Positions 57,086-64,000 of a stretch of 64,000 nucleotides of DNA are shown here, one piece after another. Origin of the DNA: Pseudomonas alkylphenolica (GTDB lineage: Bacteria > Pseudomonadota > Gammaproteobacteria > Pseudomonadales > Pseudomonadaceae); NCBI RefSeq assembly GCF_016009175.1, contig NZ_JADUCM010000027.1:1-64000 (forward strand), in the 5' to 3' direction. The translations under genes and the position numbers were made by a program. Numbering within the stretch: the first letter of the stretch is position 1; every line of letters begins with the position of its first letter. The notes below the pieces were generated by a model. The model saw only the letters and a list, made by a program, of their open reading frames with translations, was not told where the DNA came from and searched no databases.

Positions 57086-57087
57086 GA

Positions 57088-57279
57088 TCACTTACCTGCC
57101 TGCTGGTTGAGCACAGTTTTCACGCGAGCGATGTCACGCTTAACTTGCGAGAGCAGGTGCGACTGCCCCAACTGGCCAGTTGCTTTCTGCATACGCAGAT
57201 TGAACTGGTCGCGCAGCAAGCCGAGCAGTTGCTCGTTCAGTTGCTGTGCTGATTTTTCACGAAGTTCATTCGCTTTCAT
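57088..57279 (-). CDS. rpmC: Ribosomal protein L29
   Basis: The protein has 63 residues, forming a helical hairpin with [18 protein letters not shown] and [17 protein letters not shown]. It lies at the exit tunnel beside L23. The ATG at 57279 overlaps the rplP stop (TGATG). Confidence 0.97.
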
Positions 57280-57692
57280 CACATCACCGTCCGCTTAACA
57301 AAGGAGGTGGCGAGAGGCAGCTTTGCAGCCGCCAAGGCGAAAGCCTCACGCGCCAACTCTTCAGAAACACCCTCGATCTCGTACAGGACTTTGCCTGGCT
57401 GGATCTGGGCAACCCAGTATTCCACGGAACCTTTACCTTTACCCATCCGCACTTCGAGAGGCTTCTTGGAGATCGGTTTGTCCGGGAACACACGGATCCA
57501 GATTTTACCGCCACGTTTTACGTGACGGGTCAGAGCACGACGTGCCGACTCAATCTGGCGGGCGGTGAGACGACCGCGAGCAACAGCTTTCAGAGCAAAC
57601 TCGCCGAAGCTGACTTTGCTACCGCGCAGTGCCAGACCACGGTTGTGGCCAGTCATCTGCTTGCGGAATTTTGTACGCTTTGGTTGCAACAT
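57279..57692 (-). CDS. rplP: Ribosomal protein L16
   Basis: The protein has 137 residues, with [21 protein letters not shown] at the N-terminus and [31 protein letters not shown] in the core. It helps position A-site tRNA. The conserved Arg of the KGKGSVEYW region is close to the residue hydroxylated in E. coli. It is 12 bases after rpsC. Confidence 0.98.
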
Positions 57693-57704
57693 TTGGCGTA
57701 CCCC

Positions 57705-58391
57705 TTACTTAGCAGCTTTTTTACGAGGCGCTGGTGCTTGTGGTTTCAGTTCTTCTTGGCGACCACCAATAACTTCGCCTTTGAAAATCCAAACCTTCAC
57801 ACCGATCACACCGTAAGTGGTGTGAGCTTCGTAAGTGGCATAGTCGATATCAGCACGCAGGGTGTGCAGCGGCACACGACCTTCGCGATACCATTCAGTA
57901 CGTGCGATTTCAGCACCACCGAGACGACCGCTCACCTGGATCTTGATGCCTTTGGCACCAATGCGCATGGCGTTCTGTACGGCGCGCTTCATGGCGCGAC
58001 GGAACATCACACGACGCTCCAGCTGCTGAGCAACGCTCTGAGCAACCAGCATACCGTCGAGTTCCGGCTTGCGGATCTCTTCGATATTGATGTGCACAGG
58101 CACACCCATTTGCTTGGTCAGGTCCTGACGCAGCTTCTCAACATCTTCACCTTTCTTCCCGATAACGATACCTGGACGAGCGGTGTGGATGGTGATGCGT
58201 GCAGTTTGAGCCGGACGATGGATATCGATACGGCTAACGGACGCGCTTTTTAGTTTGTCTTGGAGGTACTCACGCACATTCAGATCTGCGAGCAAATAGT
58301 CCGCATAAGTCCGACCGTCTGCGTACCAGACGGAGGTGTGCTCCTTGACGATTCCCAGGCGAATGCCAGTGGGATGTACTTTCTGACCCAT
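57705..58391 (-). CDS. rpsC: Ribosomal protein S3
   Basis: The protein has 228 residues. The start [20 protein letters not shown] is conserved. A type II KH domain (about 39-107) includes [16 protein letters not shown], and the C-terminus is rich in Lys, Pro and Ala. It forms part of the mRNA entry helicase. The frame extends upstream to 58475 but only into rplV, so 58391 is the start. Confidence 0.97.
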   Translation of the reverse strand: MGQKVHPTGIRLGIVKEHTSVWYADGRTYADYLLADLNVREYLQDKLKSASVSRIDIHRPAQTARITIHTARPGIVIGKKGEDVEKLRQDLTKQMGVPVHINIEEIRKPELDGMLVAQSVAQQLERRVMFRRAMKRAVQNAMRIGAKGIKIQVSGRLGGAEIARTEWYREGRVPLHTLRADIDYATYEAHTTYGVIGVKVWIFKGEVIGGRQEELKPQAPAPRKKAAK

Positions 58392-58404
58392 CTGATCGAC
58401 TCCG

Positions 58405-58737
58405 TTACTTGTCCGCAACCTTGACAGTGATATGGCAAGACCGCTTGACGATGCGATCAGCGCGGCCTTTGGCACGCGGCATGATACGCTTCAGCGAACG
58501 CCCTTCGTTGACGAAAACGGTGGAGACCTTCAGGTCATCAACGTCTGCGCCTTCGTTATGCTCGGCGTTGGCTACGGCCGACTCGAGGACTTTCTTCATG
58601 ATTTCAGCGGCTTTTTTGCTGCTGAAAGCCAACAGGTTGAGCGCTTCGCCCACCTTCTTCCCGCGGATCTGGTCGGCGACCAAGCGGGCTTTCTGGGCGG
58701 AGATTCGAGCGCCCGACAACTTAGCGGCTACTTCCAT
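58405..58737 (-). CDS. rplV: Ribosomal protein L22
   Basis: The protein has 110 residues. [28 protein letters not shown], and the beta hairpin [24 protein letters not shown] that reaches into the exit tunnel, are diagnostic. Changes in that hairpin give macrolide resistance in other bacteria. It is 11 bases after rpsS. Confidence 0.98.
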
Positions 58738-58748
58738 TTCCTTACCCC

Positions 58749-59024
58749 TTAACGCTTGGCTTTCTTGTCAGCCACGTGCCCACGATAAGTGCGGGTACCG
58801 GCAAACTCGCCCAGTTTATGGCCGACCATGTCTTCGTTCACGAGAACTGGGACGTGTTGGCGACCGTTGTGTACCGCGATGGTCAGACCGACCATTTGTG
58901 GCAGGATCATGGAACGACGCGACCAGGTTTTAACTGGTTTGCGATCGTTCTTCTCCGCCGCCACTTCGATCTTCTTCAGTAGGTGAAGATCGATAAAAGG
59001 ACCTTTTTTCAGAGAACGTGGCAC
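58749..59024 (-). CDS. rpsS: Ribosomal protein S19
   Basis: The protein has 91 residues, with [18 protein letters not shown] at the N-terminus and [31 protein letters not shown] toward the end. It pairs with S13 in the 30S head. It is 16 bases after rplB. Confidence 0.98.
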
Positions 59025-59040
59025 TGTCGTATCCCTCTAT

Positions 59041-59865
59041 TTACTTGCGACGACGGACGATCATGTTGTCGGTACGCTTATTACCACGAGTCTTCGCGCC
59101 CTTAGTCGGGAAGCCCCATGGCGATACCGGATGACGACCACCGGAGGTACGACCTTCACCACCACCATGTGGGTGGTCAACCGGGTTCATGGCAACACCA
59201 CGAACGGTTGGGCGAACGCCACGCCAGCGTTTGGCACCAGCTTTACCCAGCGAACGCAGGCTGTGCTCGGAGTTCGAGACTTCGCCCAGGGTCGCACGGC
59301 ACTCAGCCAGGACTTTACGCATTTCACCAGAGCGCAGACGCAGGGTCACATAGACACCTTCGCGAGCGATCAGCTGAGCCGAAGCACCAGCGGAACGAGC
59401 GATCTGTGCACCTTTGCCCGGCTTCAGTTCGATGCCGTGAATGGTGCTACCCACTGGGATGTTGCGCAGTTGCAGGGAGTTGCCTGGCTTGATTGGAGCC
59501 AGAGCGCCTGCGATCAGCTGGTCGCCAGCAGCAACGCCTTTAGGGGCGATGATGTAGCGGCGCTCGCCGTCTGCGTAGCACAGCAGTGCGATGTGAGCAG
59601 TACGGTTTGGATCGTATTCGATACGCTCGACAGTGGCGACGATGCCATCTTTGTCGTTGCGACGGAAATCGACCATACGGTAATGCTGCTTATGACCACC
59701 ACCTACGTGACGCGTAGTGATGCGGCCATTGTTGTTACGACCACCAGACTTCGACTTCTTCTCGAGCAGCGGTGCGTGAGGAGCGCCTTTATGCAGCTCC
59801 TTGTTGACCACCTTGACCACGAAACGGCGGCCAGGGGAAGTCGGTTTGCATTTAACGATTGCCAT
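59041..59865 (-). CDS. rplB: Ribosomal protein L2
   Basis: The protein has 274 residues. [21 protein letters not shown] and the C-terminal [29 protein letters not shown], holding the His close to the peptidyl transferase centre, are diagnostic. It is needed for subunit joining. It is 14 bases after rplW. Confidence 0.98.
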   Translation of the reverse strand: MAIVKCKPTSPGRRFVVKVVNKELHKGAPHAPLLEKKSKSGGRNNNGRITTRHVGGGHKQHYRMVDFRRNDKDGIVATVERIEYDPNRTAHIALLCYADGERRYIIAPKGVAAGDQLIAGALAPIKPGNSLQLRNIPVGSTIHGIELKPGKGAQIARSAGASAQLIAREGVYVTLRLRSGEMRKVLAECRATLGEVSNSEHSLRSLGKAGAKRWRGVRPTVRGVAMNPVDHPHGGGEGRTSGGRHPVSPWGFPTKGAKTRGNKRTDNMIVRRRK

Positions 59866-59879
59866 GATGCACCCCTTCC

Positions 59880-60179
59880 TTACTCAGCACTGCTGCTGAA
59901 ATCGAGATCTTGGCCTGGCTGAAGGGAGACGATCGCCTTCTTCCAGTCATTACGCTTGCCCAGACCACGTGCGGTACGCTTGGATTTACCCAGAACGTTA
60001 ACGGTCGACACGTTTTCGACTTTTACGCCGAACAGGCCTTCGACAGCTTTCTTGATTTCCAGCTTGGTTGCATCAGTAGCAACCTTGAATACGAACTGGC
60101 CTTTTTTCTCAGCCAGAACGGTAGCCTTCTCGGAAACGTGCGGGCCAAGGAGGACTTTAAATACGCGTTCCTGGTTCAT
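59880..60179 (-). CDS. rplW: Ribosomal protein L23
   Basis: The protein has 99 residues, with [30 protein letters not shown] and [17 protein letters not shown]. It docks trigger factor, SRP and the translocon at the tunnel exit. Its start overlaps rplD by four bases. Confidence 0.98.
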   Translation of the reverse strand: MNQERVFKVLLGPHVSEKATVLAEKKGQFVFKVATDATKLEIKKAVEGLFGVKVENVSTVNVLGKSKRTARGLGKRNDWKKAIVSLQPGQDLDFSSSAE

Positions 60180-60778
60180 CCCAGCAGCTCCTCGAATTTC
60201 TTCACGGCCGACACAGTGATCAACACTTTGTCGTATGCGATCAGACTGACCGGATCGGAACCCTGTACGTCACGTACGTCGACGTGCGGCAGGTTACGAG
60301 CAGCCAGGTACAGATTCTGATCAACAGCGTCAGAAACGATCAGTACGTCGCTCAGACCCATGCCATTCAGCTTGTTCAGCAGATCTTTGGTTTTCGGTGC
60401 TTCAACAGCGAAGTCCTGAACCACGACCAGACGGTCGGTACGCACCAGCTCAGCGAGGATGGAACGCATTGCTGCGCGGTACATCTTCTTGTTGAGCTTC
60501 TGCGAGTGGTCTTGAGGACGAGCTGCGAAAGTGGTACCGCCGCCACGCCAGATTGGGCTACGGATAGTACCGGCACGAGCGCGGCCAGTACCTTTCTGAC
60601 GCCATGGGCGCTTACCGCCACCAGCAACGTCGGAACGGGTTTTCTGCTGCTTGGTGCCCTGACGGCCGCCGGCCATGTAGGCCACGACTGCTTGGTGAAC
60701 CAGCGTCTCGTTGAATTCGCCACCGAAAGTCAGTTCGGAAACTTCGATCGCTTGAGCGTCATTTACATTTAGTTGCAT
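60176..60778 (-). CDS. rplD: Ribosomal protein L4
   Basis: The protein has 200 residues. The tunnel loop [36 protein letters not shown] is diagnostic. In E. coli L4 also attenuates the S10 operon by acting on the leader and on RNase E. It is 12 bases after rplC. Confidence 0.98.
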   Translation of the reverse strand: MQLNVNDAQAIEVSELTFGGEFNETLVHQAVVAYMAGGRQGTKQQKTRSDVAGGGKRPWRQKGTGRARAGTIRSPIWRGGGTTFAARPQDHSQKLNKKMYRAAMRSILAELVRTDRLVVVQDFAVEAPKTKDLLNKLNGMGLSDVLIVSDAVDQNLYLAARNLPHVDVRDVQGSDPVSLIAYDKVLITVSAVKKFEELLG

Positions 60779-60790
60779 GTCAGCTTCCCC

Positions 60791-61426
60791 TTAACCGCGA
60801 GCCTTGGCAGCCGGACGCACAACCAGATCACCGCCAGTAGCGCCAGGAACGGCACCCTTGACCAGCAACAGATTGCGTTCAGCGTCGACGCGCACTACTT
60901 CCAGGGACTGAACGGTCACGCGCTCGGCGCCCATATGACCGGACATTTTCTTGCCCTTGAATACACGACCAGGAGTCTGGCACTGGCCGATAGAGCCCGG
61001 GACGCGGTGGGAAACGGAGTTACCGTGGGTGTTATCTTGACCGCGGAAGTTCCAGCGCTTGATGGTACCGGCAAAGCCTTTACCTTTCGACTGACCGGTA
61101 ACATCTACCATTTGGCCAGCAGCGAAGATTTCTGCATTGATCAAGTCGCCAGCCTGGTAGTCGCCTTCTTCAAGACGGAACTCCCAGACACCGCGACCAG
61201 CGGCAACGTTCGCTTTAGCGAAGTGACCTGCTTGAGCAGCAGTCACGCGCGAAGCACGACGCTCACCAACAGTGACTTGCACTGCACGGTAGCCATCGGT
61301 TTCTTCGGTTTTGAACTGGGTGACGCGATTCGGCTCGATCTCAATGACCGTGACCGGAATGGAGACACCTTCTTCGGTGAAAATACGGGTCATACCGCAT
61401 TTACGACCGACTACACCAATAGTCAT
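60791..61426 (-). CDS. rplC: Ribosomal protein L3
   Basis: The protein has 211 residues, with [20 protein letters not shown] at the N-terminus. The loop [23 protein letters not shown] holds the glutamine usually methylated by PrmB. The start at 61426 gives this conserved end; the frame continues to 61459 without homology. It is 80 bases after rpsJ. Confidence 0.97.
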   Translation of the reverse strand: MTIGVVGRKCGMTRIFTEEGVSIPVTVIEIEPNRVTQFKTEETDGYRAVQVTVGERRASRVTAAQAGHFAKANVAAGRGVWEFRLEEGDYQAGDLINAEIFAAGQMVDVTGQSKGKGFAGTIKRWNFRGQDNTHGNSVSHRVPGSIGQCQTPGRVFKGKKMSGHMGAERVTVQSLEVVRVDAERNLLLVKGAVPGATGGDLVVRPAAKARG

Positions 61427-61506
61427 GTTGTAAACCTCATGAGTGTACGGGGCTTTCACCCGCTATGGCCGCCCATTTCAGAGCGTTACACGACTAAGAC
61501 CGTGTC

Positions 61507-61818
61507 TTAGCCGAGGCTGATCTGCACTTCCACGCCGGCCGCAAGATCAAGCTTCATAAGAGCATCAACGGTTTTATCCGTTGGCTGGACGATGTCCAGA
61601 ACGCGCTTATGAGTACGGATCTCGTACTGGTCACGCGCGTCTTTGTTGACGTGCGGGGAGACCAGAACGGTGAACCGCTCTTTGCGAGTAGGCAGTGGAA
61701 TTGGACCACGCACTTGAGCACCAGTACGTTTCGCGGTTTCCACGATTTCCTGGGTGGATTGGTCGATCAGGCGATGGTCAAAAGCCTTCAACCTGATACG
61801 GATTTGCTGATTTTGCAT
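61507..61818 (-). CDS. rpsJ: Ribosomal protein S10 (NusE)
   Basis: The protein has 103 residues, with [41 protein letters not shown] and [19 protein letters not shown]. It is part of the 30S head and, with NusB (encoded at 6126-6626), of antitermination complexes. It is first in the S10 operon; the 144-base gap from tuf holds the tuf terminator and presumably the S10 promoter and leader. Confidence 0.98.
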
Positions 61819-61913
61819 TGGATTTCAGACTCCAGGCTGCTATTCCCACCGGGCGCACTACGCCCGTTAAAAGGAGGCGTGATTCTATAGACGCCCCTAT
61901 TGGGTGTCAACCC

Positions 61914-61948
61914 AATAAAAAAAGCCCCCGCTGAGCGGAGGCTTTTTT
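61914..61948 (-). terminator. tuf terminator
   Basis: AAGCCcCCGC and GCGGaGGCTT pair with one mismatch around TGA, flanked by A and T runs of six or more. On the minus strand it lies 15 bases after the tuf stop. Confidence 0.9.
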
Positions 61949-61962
61949 CAACCTATCGAGGA

Positions 61963-63156
61963 TTACTCGATGATTTTGGCTACGACGCCAGCGCCGACGG
62001 TACGACCGCCTTCACGGATAGCGAAACGCAGACCATCTTCCATTGCGATGGTTTTGATCAGAGTGACAGTCATCTGGATGTTGTCACCTGGCATTACCAT
62101 TTCAACGCCTTCTGGCAGTTCGCAGTTACCGGTCACGTCAGTAGTACGGAAGTAGAACTGTGGACGGTAGCCTTTGAAGAACGGAGTATGACGGCCGCCT
62201 TCTTCTTTGCTCAGAACGTAAACTTCTGCGGTGAACTTGGTGTGCGGCTTAACCGAACCTGGCTTGACCAGAACCTGACCACGCTCAACGTCGTCACGCT
62301 TGGTGCCACGCAGCAGAACGCCGCAGTTCTCGCCAGCACGACCTTCGTCCAGCAGCTTACGGAACATCTCAACACCGGTGCAGGTGGTGGTGGTGGTGTC
62401 ACGCAGACCAACGATTTCCAGGGCGTCTTGAACGCGGACGATACCACGCTCGATACGACCGGTAACAACGGTACCACGACCCGAGATCGAGAATACGTCT
62501 TCGATTGGCATCAGGAACGGCTTGTCGATAGCACGCTCAGGCTCTGGGATGTAGCTGTCCAGAGTCTCAACCAGCTTCTTGACAGCGGTGGTGCCCATTT
62601 CGTTGTCGTCTTTGCCTTCCAGCGCCATACGAGCCGAACCGATGATGATCGGAGTGTCGTCGCCTGGGAAGTCATAGGTGGACAGCAGGTCGCGAACTTC
62701 CATCTCGACCAGTTCCAGCAGCTCAGCGTCGTCTACCAGGTCAGCCTTGTTCAGGAAGACCACGATGTACGGAACGCCTACCTGACGGGACAGCAGGATG
62801 TGCTCACGGGTTTGTGGCATCGGACCATCGGCGGCCGAGCAAACCAGGATCGCGCCGTCCATCTGGGCAGCACCGGTGATCATGTTCTTCACGTAGTCAG
62901 CGTGACCTGGGCAGTCAACGTGAGCGTAGTGACGAATGTTCGAGTTGTACTCGACGTGCGCGGTGTTGATGGTGATACCACGAGCTTTTTCTTCTGGAGC
63001 CGAGTCGATTTTGTCGAACTCAACAACGGCCGAACCGAAAACTTCGGAGCAGACGCGAGTCAGAGCTGCGGTCAGAGTGGTTTTACCGTGGTCAACGTGA
63101 CCGATGGTGCCAACGTTGACGTGCGGAAGGGAACGATCAAATTTTTCTTTAGCCAC
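61963..63156 (-). CDS. tuf: Elongation factor Tu
   Basis: The protein has 397 residues. The GTPase motifs are [15 protein letters not shown] (G1), [15 protein letters not shown] (G3) and LNKADLVDD (G4); two beta-barrel domains follow. It delivers aminoacyl-tRNA to the ribosome. Pseudomonas usually carries a second near-identical copy; this one follows fusA by 30 bases in the str operon. Confidence 0.98.
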   Translation of the reverse strand: MAKEKFDRSLPHVNVGTIGHVDHGKTTLTAALTRVCSEVFGSAVVEFDKIDSAPEEKARGITINTAHVEYNSNIRHYAHVDCPGHADYVKNMITGAAQMDGAILVCSAADGPMPQTREHILLSRQVGVPYIVVFLNKADLVDDAELLELVEMEVRDLLSTYDFPGDDTPIIIGSARMALEGKDDNEMGTTAVKKLVETLDSYIPEPERAIDKPFLMPIEDVFSISGRGTVVTGRIERGIVRVQDALEIVGLRDTTTTTCTGVEMFRKLLDEGRAGENCGVLLRGTKRDDVERGQVLVKPGSVKPHTKFTAEVYVLSKEEGGRHTPFFKGYRPQFYFRTTDVTGNCELPEGVEMVMPGDNIQMTVTLIKTIAMEDGLRFAIREGGRTVGAGVVAKIIE

Positions 63157-63186
63157 GACAGTGAACCTCTTGCCTAAAGGGCTGGA

Positions 63187-64000
63187 TTAGCCTTGTTTTT
63201 TAACGAGTGCTTCGACGATATTCGACGGAGCTTCGGCGTATTTGGAGAATTCCATGGAGTAGCTCGCGCGACCCTGAGACATGGAACGAACGTCGGTCGC
63301 ATAACCGAACATCTCTCCGAGCGGAACTTCAGCACGGACAACCTTGCCGGACACCGAATCTTCCATACCCTGGATCAGACCACGACGACGGTTCAGGTCA
63401 CCCATCACGTCACCCATGTAGTCCTCAGGGGTCACAACTTCTACCTTCATGATCGGCTCAAGCACCTTACCGCCGCCTTTGGCTGCGAGTTGCTTGGTCG
63501 CCATGGAAGCGGCCACCTTGAACGCCATCTCGTTCGAGTCGACGTCGTGGTAGGAACCATCAAACACGGTTGCCTTCAGGCCGATCAGCGGATAGCCGGC
63601 AACGATGCCGTTCTTCATCTGCTCTTCGATACCCTTCTGGATCGCCGGGATGTATTCCTTAGGAACCACACCACCTACAACTTCGTTGGTGAATTCCAGG
63701 CCTTCGGTGATGTTGCCTTGGGCGTCTACCGATGGCTGCGAGAAGCGAATCCAGCAGTGACCGAACTGACCACGACCACCGGACTGACGAACGAATTTAC
63801 CTTCGATCTCGACGTTGTCCTTGGTGATCTGCTCGCGGTAGGAAACCTGAGGCTTACCGATGTTGGCTTCGACGTTGAACTCGCGCTTCATGCGGTCAAC
63901 GAGGATGTCCAGGTGAAGCTCGCCCATACCGGAAATGATGGTCTGGCCGGTTTCTTCATCGGTCTTGACGCGGAACGACGGGTCTTCCTGAGCCAGTTTG
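63187..64000 (-). CDS. fusA: Elongation factor G, C-terminal part (cut by window edge)
   Basis: The visible part is the last 270 or so residues. The reading frame is open to the window edge ([19 protein letters not shown]) and continues [21 protein letters not shown]. Then come domain IV, with [13 protein letters not shown], and domain V, with [28 protein letters not shown]. It catalyses translocation. The GTPase domain and start lie outside the window. Confidence 0.97.
   Translation of the reverse strand, partial: KLAQEDPSFRVKTDEETGQTIISGMGELHLDILVDRMKREFNVEANIGKPQVSYREQITKDNVEIEGKFVRQSGGRGQFGHCWIRFSQPSVDAQGNITEGLEFTNEVVGGVVPKEYIPAIQKGIEEQMKNGIVAGYPLIGLKATVFDGSYHDVDSNEMAFKVAASMATKQLAAKGGGKVLEPIMKVEVVTPEDYMGDVMGDLNRRRGLIQGMEDSVSGKVVRAEVPLGEMFGYATDVRSMSQGRASYSMEFSKYAEAPSNIVEALVKKQG

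Overview
This window is a high-GC Pseudomonas chromosome segment, most likely from the P. putida group. The evidence is gene order and protein sequence: btuB / ribA-pgpA-thiL-nusB-ribH-ribB-ribC-ribD-nrdR / Zur-type zinc operon-oprG / selC-selB-selA-fdhE-fdnIHG / ssb / uvrA / bacterioferritin-katA / alpha-spc-S10 ribosomal operons-tuf-fusA. The genus is secure. The species group is an inference from remembered gene order.

Layout. 1-3144: vitamin B12 uptake (btuB; a btuF-like binding protein in one overlapping string with a small membrane protein and ribA). 3872-10604: a minus-strand housekeeping block for riboflavin synthesis, thiamine monophosphate kinase, phospholipid phosphatase, NusB and NrdR. 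10712-13130: envelope lipoprotein, methyltransferase, thioredoxin-TPR co-chaperone and a small unknown protein. 13216-16381: a four-gene zinc-uptake operon (ZrgA-like His-rich periplasmic protein, LolD-like ATPase, FtsX-like permease, DUF3299 protein) behind a near-consensus Zur box, followed by oprG behind an Anr/FNR box. 17223-23477: two sugar-nucleotide-type dehydrogenases, a hydrolase, an XRE regulator behind a large nested palindrome, an AgcS amino-acid symporter and an asparaginase. 23482-32602: a complete selenocysteine module. tRNA-Sec, SelB and SelA sit directly beside the formate dehydrogenase-N operon, whose catalytic subunit has an in-frame UGA at codon 197 followed by a SECIS-type hairpin.

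32760-40774 is the accessory part and the most interesting. It holds SDR oxidoreductase, 3-hydroxyacyl/L-gulonate-type dehydrogenase, beta-keto acid cleavage enzyme (BKACE), ACS-family MFS transporter, altronate/galactarate-type dehydratase, a GntR/FCD repressor, a gamma-carbonic-anhydrase-like protein and a secreted GlcG/HbpS-like protein. Three copies of one operator motif (TGTGATCACA; two of them share an identical 15-mer) mark the promoters of the catabolic operon, the regulator gene and the gamma-CA gene. One lies exactly between a good -35 and a -10. This looks like a self-contained regulon for an undescribed hydroxy-/sugar-acid pathway ending in an acetyl-CoA-dependent C-C cleavage.

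40890-48100: ssb, a YajR-like MFS protein, uvrA, a haem-ligand-less bacterioferritin/ferritin and katA. 48119-64000: the alpha, spc and S10 ribosomal operons, tuf and the 3' part of fusA, all on the minus strand. An unexpected pair of terminator-like hairpins separates rpsN from rpsH. No gap without a gene exceeds about 230 bases. I saw no insertion sequence, phage gene or CRISPR array.
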